DNA from: JADJYF01 sp965278995
GTDB lineage: Bacteria > Pseudomonadota > Gammaproteobacteria > Ga0077536
Direction: 5' to 3'
Assembly (NCBI GenBank): GCA_965278995.1
Contig: OZ257136.1
Location: 1,860,001-1,924,000, forward strand
Length of the DNA stretch: 64,000 nt
Under the pieces are notes generated by a model. The model had not been told where the DNA came from. It did no database searches and saw only the letters and a program-made list of their open reading frames with translations. This document shows, one piece after another, positions 1-8,261 of this stretch. The translations under genes were made by a program, and so were the position numbers. Every line of letters starts with the position of its first letter. Position 1 is the first letter of the stretch.

Positions 1-149
1 TCAACAAGGGGCCGGCGACGCTCCGCTTTGGCGATTCGCCGGCTGACCGCGTTGCCACGATCCCGGTGCGCAGCGTCGACGGCGGCTTTTACTACCGTAC
101 GGATTTCACCCTTGGTGACGGCGAAGTTATTCACGACTACCTCGACTGA
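1..149 (+). CDS. 3' end of an unidentified gene (partial)
   Basis: An open frame enters from the left edge (codons in phase with position 3) and stops at TGA 147-149, giving 48 C-terminal residues rich in Asp and Tyr, ending HDYLD. Codon use matches the genes that follow and the frame lies 95 bp before the SDR gene in the same direction, so it is probably the last part of a real gene of the same island. I cannot assign a family from so short a tail. Confidence 0.45.
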   Translation, partial: NKGPATLRFGDSPADRVATIPVRSVDGGFYYRTDFTLGDGEVIHDYLD

Positions 150-244
150 GCGAAAATCGCAGCCCGCAATCGTCGCGGCGCTTTCCTGCCGCGCGCCTGG
201 TGCGGCGACCGATAGCTCAATGAACTCATCGACAGGAGCACATC

Positions 245-1000
245 ATGGATCTCGGATTGAAAGGCAAGAACGCCATTGTGACCGGTGGCAGCAAAGGCAT
301 CGGTCGCTGCACCGCGCTCGGGCTCGCCGCTGAAGGTGTCAACGTCGCCATCTGTGCGCGAGGTGCCGAGGCGCTGGAAAGCACGCGTCGAGAACTTGCC
401 GCACTCGGCGTCAAGTCGTATGCCGCAGCTTGCGATGTCGGCAATGCCGATGCACTCGCTGCTTTCATGATAGCCGCCCGCGATGCGCTCGGTGGGGTCG
501 ATATTCTGATCAACAATCCATCGGGCTTTGGCATGACGGATGACGAGGCCGGCTGGAAAGTCAGCGTCGATATCGATCTCATGGCGACCGTCCGGGCGAC
601 CCAACAAGTGGTGCCGTGGATGGAGGCTGCCGGCGGTGGCGCGATCGTGCATATTTCGTCGATCTCCGGTCTCGAGCCCGGCTCACCACCGGCCTATGGC
701 GCGGTCAAGGCTGCGCTCGTCAATCACGCCAAGACCATGGCCCAGTCGCTTGCGCCGAAAAACATTCGCGTAAATTGTGTCGCACCCGGTTCGATCTATT
801 TCGAAGGGGGTTTCTGGGACATGGTCAAGACGCACAATCGTGCGATGTACGACGGTATTGTCGCCGGCATTCCTTTTGGACGCATGGGCAAACCGGAGGA
901 AGTTGCCGACGCCATCGTCTATATCACATCGAGCCGCGCCAACTGGATCTCCGGCGTCACCCTGGTGGTCGACGGCGTCCAGCACAAAGGCATTTTCTAG
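245..1000 (+). CDS. SDR family NAD(P)-dependent oxidoreductase
   Basis: Classical short-chain dehydrogenase/reductase of 251 residues, the usual length. The N-terminal Rossmann nucleotide loop TGGSKGIG is at residues 13-20, the active-site Ser is near 138 and the catalytic YxxxK is Y151/K155. The usual NNAG motif is NNPS here. There is no signal peptide or membrane segment, so it acts in the cytoplasm on an alcohol/ketone pair that cannot be told from sequence. An AGGAG-like site lies just upstream of ATG 245. It is the first complete gene of a run of ten same-strand catabolic genes and probably performs one oxidation or reduction in that pathway. Confidence 0.93.
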   Translation: MDLGLKGKNAIVTGGSKGIGRCTALGLAAEGVNVAICARGAEALESTRRELAALGVKSYAAACDVGNADALAAFMIAARDALGGVDILINNPSGFGMTDDEAGWKVSVDIDLMATVRATQQVVPWMEAAGGGAIVHISSISGLEPGSPPAYGAVKAALVNHAKTMAQSLAPKNIRVNCVAPGSIYFEGGFWDMVKTHNRAMYDGIVAGIPFGRMGKPEEVADAIVYITSSRANWISGVTLVVDGVQHKGIF

Positions 1001-1057
1001 CGTATCGCCACTGCCGTGCCTGAATCACGGCAGCGCGCTCAAGCGGGTACGAATACA

Positions 1058-2110
1058 GTGACTGAGAATCCCTATTACAGCCAGACGCTCCATGGCCCCT
1101 GGCAGACTTTCGATGCTGGCAACTTCACGCTCGAGGACGGCGGCTGCATCCATGGTCTGAAGCTTGCCTATGCCGTACACGGCACGCTCAACGCAGCGAA
1201 AGACAACGCCATCCTTGTTCCGACCTGGTATTCCGGTACCAGCAAGGTCATAGAGCAGTTGTTCGTCGGCCCGGGCCGGGCACTCGATCCGGCGCGTTAC
1301 TGCATCATCGTGGTTAATCAGATAGGCAATGGCCTGTCGAGTTCGCCGCACAATACGCCGCCGCCTTACGATGGCATGAAATTCCCCCACGTGCGTATCG
1401 GCGACGACGTTCGCGCGCAGCATCTGCTGGTGACCGAGCATCTTGGCATTCGAGAACTGGCGCTCGTCGTCGGTGGTTCGATGGGCGCACAGCAAACCTA
1501 TGACTGGGCTGTGCGCTATCCGGAAATGGTCAAACGCGCCGCGCCAATAGCCGGTTTCGCGAAGAATACCGATCACGATTTTCTCTATACCCAGACCTTG
1601 ATGGATGCGATTACCTCCGACCCGGGCTGGGCTGGGGGCTGGTATCGAGAGCCGCGCGACGTTCATGGCGGACTGCGCCGCCACGCCGGCCTGTGGTCGG
1701 TGATGGGACTATCGACAGTGTTCTATCAGCGCGAAGCGTGGCGCGGTTTCGGCTTTACCTCGCTCGAGGATTTCCAGGTCGGCTTCATGGAAGGATTCTT
1801 TGTTCCGATGGATCCGAACAATCTGCTGTGCATGGCCTGGAAGTGGCAGCGTGGCGATGTCAGCCGCCTGACCGGTGGCGATCTTGCCGCCGCGCTCGGC
1901 CGCATTCGCGCCAAGACTTATGTGATGCCGATAGACACCGACATGTTTTTCACGCCGCAGGATTGCGCCCGCGAACAAGCCCTGATTGCAGGCAGCGAAT
2001 TTCGCGTTCTGCAGAGCGTCGGCGGACATTTCGGCTTGTTCGGCTTCGAGCCTGAATTCCTGCAGACACTCGATCGGCATTTGAACGAGCTCCTGGCTTG
2101 CCAGGTCTGA
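1058..2110 (+). CDS. MetX-like alpha/beta-hydrolase
   Basis: About 350 residues of the alpha/beta-hydrolase fold in the homoserine acetyltransferase (MetX)-like branch. The nucleophile elbow is GGSMGAQ with Ser141. A late Asp in TDMFF and a His in GGHFG complete a plausible triad. GTG 1058 gives the family-like N-terminus VTENPYYS. An in-frame GTG at 1016 would add 14 residues with no family character. MetX relatives occur inside catabolic clusters as hydrolases or acyltransferases, and the SDR and MDR neighbours favour that role over methionine synthesis. The acyl acceptor or ester substrate is unknown. Confidence 0.85.
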   Translation: MTENPYYSQTLHGPWQTFDAGNFTLEDGGCIHGLKLAYAVHGTLNAAKDNAILVPTWYSGTSKVIEQLFVGPGRALDPARYCIIVVNQIGNGLSSSPHNTPPPYDGMKFPHVRIGDDVRAQHLLVTEHLGIRELALVVGGSMGAQQTYDWAVRYPEMVKRAAPIAGFAKNTDHDFLYTQTLMDAITSDPGWAGGWYREPRDVHGGLRRHAGLWSVMGLSTVFYQREAWRGFGFTSLEDFQVGFMEGFFVPMDPNNLLCMAWKWQRGDVSRLTGGDLAAALGRIRAKTYVMPIDTDMFFTPQDCAREQALIAGSEFRVLQSVGGHFGLFGFEPEFLQTLDRHLNELLACQV

Positions 2111-2133
2111 TCATCGATTGAAGGAGTATGACC

Positions 2134-3147
2134 GTGACTGATGTGAACCAAGTCTGGCGCCTGCGCAAACGCCCTGTCGGCACCTTGACCGACGACGTGC
2201 TGAGTTTCGCGGAAGAAGCGATCCCTGAGCCCGCCGACGGCGAATGCCTGTTCCGCTTGAATTATCTTTCGCTCGATCCGACCAATCGCATCTGGATGAG
2301 CGATATGGATCAATACATGCCGCCAGTCGAACTCGGCGCGCCGATGCGCGGCGTCGTCTGCGGTACGGTGGTAAAGACGAAAAATCCCGCCTACAAAGTC
2401 GGCGACGTCGTCTCCGGACTCGGCACCTGGGCGGACTATCAGCTGGGCACACCGGCGACCGTCAATCCGATGGGACCGACCGGTCCGGTGCCGGTGATTG
2501 ATGCTTTCGGTACCTTCGCCGTAGTTGGCCCGACAGCGTATTTCGGCCTGCTCGATCTCGGGCAGCCCAAACCGGGCGAAACCGTGGTGGTCTCGGCGGC
2601 GGCTGGCGCCGTCGGTTCGATAGTCGGTCAGATTGCAAAAATCAAAGGTTGCCGCGCAGTCGGCCTCGCCGGAAGCGACGAAAAGTGTCGCTGGATCGTC
2701 GACGAACTCGGCTTTGACGCCGCTATCAACTACCGCAAGGAAGATGTCCCCGCGGCACTTATGCGCGCCTGCCCCAAAGGTATCGACGTCTATTTCGATA
2801 ACGTCGGCGGGGCGATCCTCGACGCCTGCCTGAAGCGCATGAACTTCAAAGGCCGCGTTCCGACCTGCGGTCTCATTTCAAGCTACAACGCGACAGAGCC
2901 AGTGCCTGGCCCGTACAACTACGACATGATTCTGATGCAGCGCCTGACGGTGCAGGGCTTCATCGTGCTCGATTACGCCAACCGCTATCCCGAAGCGATC
3001 CAGGCGCTCGCCGGCTGGATGGCGAGTGGCCAACTCAAGGTCCGTCAGGATGTCGTCGATGGACTGGCACAGGCGCTGAACACTTTGAAGAAACTCTACA
3101 CCGGCGAGAACACCGGCAAGCTCATGATCCGCGTCAAGGACGTCTGA
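2134..3147 (+). CDS. NADP-dependent MDR-family oxidoreductase (CurA/LTB4DH-like)
   Basis: Zinc-independent medium-chain dehydrogenase/reductase of about 337 residues. It has an N-terminal GroES-like half, then a Rossmann half with the glycine-rich loop SAAAGAVGSIVGQ and the downstream FDNVGG that typifies the leukotriene B4 dehydrogenase/curcumin reductase branch. These enzymes reduce the C=C bond of enones with NADPH. AAGGAG at 2121-2126 lies only 1 nt from ATG 2128 but 7 nt from GTG 2134, so I take GTG 2134. The gene follows the hydrolase by 23 bp and is co-directional, so it is likely in the same operon and probably saturates an unsaturated intermediate. Confidence 0.9.
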   Translation: MTDVNQVWRLRKRPVGTLTDDVLSFAEEAIPEPADGECLFRLNYLSLDPTNRIWMSDMDQYMPPVELGAPMRGVVCGTVVKTKNPAYKVGDVVSGLGTWADYQLGTPATVNPMGPTGPVPVIDAFGTFAVVGPTAYFGLLDLGQPKPGETVVVSAAAGAVGSIVGQIAKIKGCRAVGLAGSDEKCRWIVDELGFDAAINYRKEDVPAALMRACPKGIDVYFDNVGGAILDACLKRMNFKGRVPTCGLISSYNATEPVPGPYNYDMILMQRLTVQGFIVLDYANRYPEAIQALAGWMASGQLKVRQDVVDGLAQALNTLKKLYTGENTGKLMIRVKDV

Positions 3148-3200
3148 GTCCGCCGGCCTGGCGAGGCCGATAGCGTGAACTGCCATTGCAGGGGAGTACG

Positions 3201-5054
3201 ATGAATTTATTCCGACAGAATATCGGTGCAGTGGCTGCACTTTCCATGCTTTGCATGTGCGGCATCGCAACCGCCGACGATCATGCCATCGGCAAGGTTG
3301 CCTTCGAGAAAGCCTGCAGCGGCTGCCATGGCGTAACGCCGATACCGCGCGCACTGCCCCGCGAACAACTGGCCAAACTGCCGCCAGAACGCATTGTCAA
3401 AGCCCAGACGTCTGGTCTGATGATGTTGCAGGCAGCGGCACTTACTGAACTCGAAAAGCGTGCCGTTGCGATTTATCTGTCCGAAATCCCCTGGGGGTCG
3501 GTGCCCGACGACAAGACGCCGGAAGCACTCGCGATGTGTCCGACCGTCACCCCGATGCCGGCCGACGCACTGACCCGACCACACTGGTCGGGCTGGGGGC
3601 TCGATTTCGACAACACCCATTTTCAACCCGGCGCGCAGGCCGGTCTCACCGCCGCCGATTTGAATCAGCTCGAACTGAAATGGACCTTCGGGATTCCCGG
3701 CGCGACGACGGTTGCCTCACAGCCCGCAGTCGCCGGCGGACGTCTGTTCCTGGGTGGGCAGAACGCCAGCATCTATGCGCTCGATGCCAGGAGCGGGTGC
3801 GCGTACTGGAAGTTCGAAACTGCCGGCGACGTGCGTGGCGCCATCCTGATCGACCAACGCGACGATGGCTCATTCGTGCTCTATGCCGGCGATCGCAAAG
3901 GCTGGTACTACGCGCTGGAAGCCGAGACCGGCAAATTGCTGTGGAAAGATCAGGTCGATACGCATCCGTGGGTTATGATCACGGGCTCGGCCGCGTTACA
4001 CGAGGGCGTGCTCTATGTGCCCGTCGCCTCGTTCGAAGAACTCGCCGGTGGCTCGCCTACGTACGAGTGCTGCACCTTCCGCGGCAGCGTCGTCGCCTAT
4101 GAAGCCAGCAGCGGCAAGCGCCTGTGGCAAAGCTATGTCATTCCCGAAACCCCGCAGAAAACCAGGCTGACAACGACTGGCACCCAGCTGTGGGGGCCGT
4201 CGGGCGGCGCGGTATGGTCGCAACCGACCATCGACCCCGCCGCAGGCGTGCTCTACGTCACCACCGGCGACAGCTACTCCTCGCCTGCGGCCGACACCAG
4301 CGACGCCGTAGTCGCCATTGATCTGAAAACGGGCGCAATCCGTTGGCACATGCAGGCCACCGCCGACGATGCATTCACGGCCGCCTGCGCCGCACCGAAC
4401 GCCGACAAAGTAGCCAAGGAGGGTTGCGGTCCGGACGTTGATTTCGGTGCTTCGGCAATCCTGCGCCGCTTGCCTGATGGCCGGCGCGTTCTGCTCGCCG
4501 GGCAGAAGTCGGGCGTCCTGCATGCGCTCGACCCCGATGGGCAAGGCAAGGTCCTGTGGCAGGAGCGGCTATCGCCTGGCGGCGTGCTCGGCGGCATCGA
4601 GTGGGGATTCACCGCCGACGAACGTTATGTCTACGTTCCGATATCGGATGTCTGGGAAACGCGCAGCGCACCCGGTCACGCCGGCGGCATTTACGCGGTC
4701 AGCATCGCCGATGGCAAGCCGCTGTGGAATACGCCGGCCGCAGCGCCAGATTGTCTGGAGACACCGGGCTGCAATGCCGGTCAGCCAGCCGCAGCGGTCC
4801 TCATTCCGGGCGTCGTTTTTTCCGGCTCGATGGACGGCCACATGCGTGCTTACGATCCGGCGTCCGGCGACGTGATCTGGGACGTCGACAGCAAAGGCAA
4901 ACATGCCACCGTCAACAAGGTGCCGGCAGCGGGCGGTTCGATCAAAGGGGCCGGTGTCACGGTCGTCGACGGCTGGGTTTACTTCGGATCGGGCTATGGA
5001 CTGTGGGGCCTGCCGGGTAACGTATTTCTCGCTTACGGCCCGAAAGGGAAGTAA
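3201..5054 (+). CDS. Cytochrome c-PQQ beta-propeller dehydrogenase (PVA dehydrogenase-like)
   Basis: A 617-residue exported quinohaemoprotein. Residues 1-25 look like a Sec signal peptide ending in ATA. A small cytochrome c domain follows with haem-binding CSGCH at 39-43. After about residue 130 comes a PQQ-type propeller with repeated ALDA..G..W blades and an adjacent Cys pair (ECCTFRG). This domain order (haem first, propeller second) is that of the polyvinyl-alcohol dehydrogenase group, not of methanol dehydrogenases. It should oxidise a secondary alcohol in the periplasm and pass electrons to the respiratory chain. ATG 3201 has AGGGGAG 4 nt upstream; an upstream TTG has no such support. 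It is the only exported redox enzyme of the island. The true substrate is not evident. Confidence 0.9.
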   Translation: MNLFRQNIGAVAALSMLCMCGIATADDHAIGKVAFEKACSGCHGVTPIPRALPREQLAKLPPERIVKAQTSGLMMLQAAALTELEKRAVAIYLSEIPWGSVPDDKTPEALAMCPTVTPMPADALTRPHWSGWGLDFDNTHFQPGAQAGLTAADLNQLELKWTFGIPGATTVASQPAVAGGRLFLGGQNASIYALDARSGCAYWKFETAGDVRGAILIDQRDDGSFVLYAGDRKGWYYALEAETGKLLWKDQVDTHPWVMITGSAALHEGVLYVPVASFEELAGGSPTYECCTFRGSVVAYEASSGKRLWQSYVIPETPQKTRLTTTGTQLWGPSGGAVWSQPTIDPAAGVLYVTTGDSYSSPAADTSDAVVAIDLKTGAIRWHMQATADDAFTAACAAPNADKVAKEGCGPDVDFGASAILRRLPDGRRVLLAGQKSGVLHALDPDGQGKVLWQERLSPGGVLGGIEWGFTADERYVYVPISDVWETRSAPGHAGGIYAVSIADGKPLWNTPAAAPDCLETPGCNAGQPAAAVLIPGVVFSGSMDGHMRAYDPASGDVIWDVDSKGKHATVNKVPAAGGSIKGAGVTVVDGWVYFGSGYGLWGLPGNVFLAYGPKGK

Positions 5055-5170
5055 CTGGCGGCAGGCTACCGCATGTTCCGGTCAGCGATGCTGGCCATCG
5101 GCAGTTGCCGCGAGCCGGCATCGCGACTAGGCTTTGCCGTTACAGCGCATCATCATCGGAGGGGAGAACC

Positions 5171-5716
5171 ATGGTCGACGTCGCCGCCATCTCGGATATC
5201 GATTTCTCAGTGGAAGAAATGGAGCGTAACGTCGCCCGTTTCTCGCAGCAGAAAAGCTCCGACAAAGCATTCATCGACACGCGCATTCCGGGCCACGAAC
5301 GCGAGATCTTCAGCATCATCGGCAACGGTGTGCAGGAAGACGCCGAGATGCGCCCGCAGATCCCGGCGCAGGATTTTCACCTGGCCATGATCCGCGCCGA
5401 AGCCGGCAAAGGCGCTGCGCTGCATGCCCATCTGACGCAGGAAGTCTTCATGCCGTTGACTGGCCGCTGGTCGATATTCTGGGGCCCAGACGGCGGCAAG
5501 GAAGTCATCCTCGAACCGTATGACGTGATCTCCGTTCCGGTGCATGTGATGCGCGGATTTCGCAATGCGGGAACCAGTACCGCCATGATGTTGGCTGTCA
5601 TCGGTGGCAACGATCCCGGCCGCGTCGGCTGGCCGGAATCGATGAAGGAAATGGCTCGCGCCGCCGGTCTGGTGCTTGATGAACTGGGCAATCTGCGCGA
5701 AGTCGAGACGGCCTGA
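5171..5716 (+). CDS. Cupin-domain protein
   Basis: A 181-residue soluble protein with one cupin barrel. The metal-site half-motif HAHLTQEVF lies in the middle, and a later VPVHVMRGF gives the second-half His, so it probably binds one Fe or Mn ion. The start is ATG 5171, preceded by GGAGGGGAG; an upstream TTG would add an unrelated tail. It lies 9 bp before the PhyH dioxygenase gene, suggesting coupled expression. Small cupins of this type are dioxygenases, isomerases or ligand sensors, and the sequence does not decide between them. Confidence 0.82.
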   Translation: MVDVAAISDIDFSVEEMERNVARFSQQKSSDKAFIDTRIPGHEREIFSIIGNGVQEDAEMRPQIPAQDFHLAMIRAEAGKGAALHAHLTQEVFMPLTGRWSIFWGPDGGKEVILEPYDVISVPVHVMRGFRNAGTSTAMMLAVIGGNDPGRVGWPESMKEMARAAGLVLDELGNLREVETA

Positions 5717-5725
5717 GCACAACCC

Positions 5726-6595
5726 ATGAACGCGGTGACGCCTGTCGACCTGACTCGCGGCGCGCCTGGCCACACGCCAGGCCACGTCCTGCGCGAACAC
5801 TTGAGCAACAGCGAAATTGCACGCTACGAGCGCGACGGTCAAGTCACGCCACAGTGGCGACTGCCGGCCGACGAACTCGCGAAACTCAGGTTTGCACTCG
5901 ACGCTCTGCTGGCCTCACGGAGTGATGTGCGGCCGGATTTCGTCGCGTTGCCGCATACGCCATGGTCAGCAACGGATGGCGTCGACATCGCTCGGGCGTT
6001 CTTCGAACTGGCGACGTTGCCTGCGCTGCTCGACATCGTTCAGCAGATCATCGGTCCGGATATCATCCTGTGGGCCTCTGCCGTGTTCTGCAAACCGGCT
6101 GCAACCGGTCTCGAAGTGCCTTGGCATCAGGACGGCCAGTACTGGCCGATACGTCCACGCGCCACCGTGACTGTATGGATAGCACTCGACGACGTCGATG
6201 TCGGCAATGGTTGCATGCGCTACATTCCGGGTTCGCATCGCATGGGCGAATTCAGCCATGACGTCAGTCCGCGCGAAGACCTGGTCTTGAACAATGTCTT
6301 GAACGATCCGCGCATCGACTTGACGACCTTGCGCAATATCGAATTGACGCCCGGACAGGTCTCGTTGCACGACGTCGCGCTGGTACACGGTTCGCAGCCG
6401 AATACATCGGGGCGACGACGCGCCGGCTATGCGCTGCGTTATATGCCGTCGACGTCGCACTACGACCGGGAACTCGCGATGGGCGCGGTTTCAGCGACTG
6501 TGCCGGTCGAATTCAAGCAACGGCCGATCTGGCTGCTGCGCGGCATCGACCGATGCGGGCAGAACGATTTCACCACCGGGCACACGCACTGGTAG
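5726..6595 (+). CDS. Phytanoyl-CoA dioxygenase (PhyH) family protein
   Basis: A 289-residue Fe(II)/2-oxoglutarate oxygenase of the PhyH family. The facial triad is visible as HQD (H134, D136) and the distal H221 in HGSQPN, with R230 placed to bind 2-oxoglutarate. There is no signal peptide. It would hydroxylate an aliphatic or alicyclic acid or its CoA thioester in the cytoplasm. It sits directly behind the cupin gene and 50 bp ahead of the CoA-transferase pair, so hydroxylation is plausibly followed or preceded by CoA activation. The Shine-Dalgarno sequence before ATG 5726 is weak, fitting translational coupling to the cupin gene. Confidence 0.9.
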   Translation: MNAVTPVDLTRGAPGHTPGHVLREHLSNSEIARYERDGQVTPQWRLPADELAKLRFALDALLASRSDVRPDFVALPHTPWSATDGVDIARAFFELATLPALLDIVQQIIGPDIILWASAVFCKPAATGLEVPWHQDGQYWPIRPRATVTVWIALDDVDVGNGCMRYIPGSHRMGEFSHDVSPREDLVLNNVLNDPRIDLTTLRNIELTPGQVSLHDVALVHGSQPNTSGRRRAGYALRYMPSTSHYDRELAMGAVSATVPVEFKQRPIWLLRGIDRCGQNDFTTGHTHW

Positions 6596-6645
6596 GCGCT
6601 CGGCGCCTATCCCCTGCCTGAACGCTGACGATCAACTCCATACCT

Positions 6646-7464
6646 GTGCACCATGTAGCGACAGTCGATGCATTGGCCGCACAAGTGCCAACGGGTGCGA
6701 AGTTAGCGCTGTTCAAGGATTGCGGTGTGCCGATGGCGCTTGGTCGCGCTTTGATCCGGCGCGGACTGCGCAACCTGCATGTCGTCACCGTACCAACCGG
6801 CGGCATCCTGCCAGACATGCTGATCGGTGCCGGCTGCGTACAGACCATAGAGACTGCCGGTATATCGCTCGGCGAATTCGGCCCCGCACCGCGCTTCGTC
6901 GATGCCGTGAAGAGCGGTGCCGTGCGCATACTGGATGCCACCTGCCCGGCCATTTACGCCGGCCTGCAGGCGGCCGAGAAAGGGCTGCCGTTCATGCCGC
7001 TGCGCGGCCTGCTCGGCTCCGATATTCTGACCTACCGGCCTGATTTTCGCGTCATCGACAATCCGTTTGCCGACCACGATCCTATCGTCTTGCTGCCGGC
7101 GATCACGCCGGATTTCGCGCTGTTTCATGCACCTTTCGCCGATAGCGACGGCAATGTCTTTATCGGCCGTCAGAAGGAACTGAAGCTGCTTGCGCATGCC
7201 GCACGCCGCACCCTTGTTACCGTCGAGCGCATCGTCGATTTCAATTTGATGGAGCGCGAAGAGTTCGCCGCCGCGAGTCTGCATGCCCTGTATGTCAGCG
7301 CGATTGCGGTAGCACCACGCGGCGCACGGCCGTCGAATCTGCCCGGTCACTATGAGCTCGATGCGGAAGCGATGGCGGCTTATGCGCAGGTTGCCACGAG
7401 TGCCGAGCGGTTTGCCGCGTGGCTTGCGCGCGAACTCGATTGCCGACCCGATGCTGCGGCCTGA
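6646..7464 (+). CDS. CoA-transferase family I, alpha subunit (GctA/IpdA-like)
   Basis: A 272-residue protein of the class I CoA-transferase alpha type. It has an N-terminal segment around the glycine-rich GAGCV, then FMPLRGLLGSD and PFADSDGNVFIG, which are typical of the glutaconate CoA-transferase/IpdA branch. It starts at GTG 6646 and has no strong ribosome-binding site. The beta-type partner begins 18 bp downstream, so the two form a heteromer. Relatives either move CoA between dicarboxylic acids or, as in IpdAB, hydrolyse a carbon-carbon bond in a cyclic acyl-CoA. The second role would suit a ring-degrading island but is not shown here. Confidence 0.87.
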   Translation: MHHVATVDALAAQVPTGAKLALFKDCGVPMALGRALIRRGLRNLHVVTVPTGGILPDMLIGAGCVQTIETAGISLGEFGPAPRFVDAVKSGAVRILDATCPAIYAGLQAAEKGLPFMPLRGLLGSDILTYRPDFRVIDNPFADHDPIVLLPAITPDFALFHAPFADSDGNVFIGRQKELKLLAHAARRTLVTVERIVDFNLMEREEFAAASLHALYVSAIAVAPRGARPSNLPGHYELDAEAMAAYAQVATSAERFAAWLARELDCRPDAAA

Positions 7465-7482
7465 TCACGGCGCATCTTCACC

Positions 7483-8244
7483 GTGACTGCGGACTATCGC
7501 GACGAAGAATTGCTGATAGCGACACTCGCCGACCTGCTCGCCGGGTGCGCTCACATTGCTGTTGGCGTGCTCTCGCCGCTGCCTGGTTCCGCCGCCCTGC
7601 TCGCCCGCGCGCGAAATGCCGGTGGTACACGGGTCTCGATTATCGGCAGCTACCAGGAGCCGTATCGCACGGATGGCGGAGTCGACCTGTTCGACTGCGC
7701 GGCGCAAGGGCGGATCGATGCGTTTTTTCTGAGTGGCGGGCAAATTGACGGCCAGGCGAATATCAATCTGACCGGGGTAGGCACGTATCCCACGCAGGAC
7801 ATACGTTGGTCCGGTGCTTTCGGCTCAGCTTATCTATATTTCCTGGTGCCGCGCGTGATCCTGTTTCGCGAAGAACATACGCGCCGCGTGTTCGTGCCAC
7901 GCGTCGATTTCATCAGCGCTCCAGGCACCAGTGCGCCGAACGTCTATCGGCCAGGGGGGCCGTACGCTCTGGTCACGGGGCGCTGCGTGTTTTTGTTCGA
8001 CCGCGTTCGCGCACGCTTCCGTCTCGCCAGCGTTCATGCTGGCCACAGCGTGGAGGAGGTGCGCGACGAAACCGGTTTTGATTTCGACTGCCCGGTGCAT
8101 GTCGCGCAGACTGCTGCGCCGGATTCGGCGACCTTGTCCGCGATCCGTGGCGACGTCGCCCGCGCTATTGCCAACCCCTACCCAGCGTTCGCACAGCGCT
8201 TGTGGGGGGTGCAGCAGCAAAAGAAAACCAATCACAGCGCCTAG
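7483..8244 (+). CDS. CoA-transferase family I, beta subunit-like (IpdB-like)
   Basis: A 253-residue partner of the preceding subunit, beginning at GTG 7483. The family core LSGGQIDGQANINLTGVG is present, followed by a SAPGTS loop. I do not see the ENG/EXG catalytic glutamate motif of true transferase beta subunits; the corresponding region reads GSYQEPYRTDGG. That absence is what is known for the IpdB type, where the pair acts as a hydrolase on a cyclic CoA thioester. The assignment as beta subunit is secure; hydrolase versus transferase is inference. Confidence 0.85.
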   Translation: MTADYRDEELLIATLADLLAGCAHIAVGVLSPLPGSAALLARARNAGGTRVSIIGSYQEPYRTDGGVDLFDCAAQGRIDAFFLSGGQIDGQANINLTGVGTYPTQDIRWSGAFGSAYLYFLVPRVILFREEHTRRVFVPRVDFISAPGTSAPNVYRPGGPYALVTGRCVFLFDRVRARFRLASVHAGHSVEEVRDETGFDFDCPVHVAQTAAPDSATLSAIRGDVARAIANPYPAFAQRLWGVQQQKKTNHSA

Positions 8245-8261
8245 CATTGCAGGGAGCGTCC

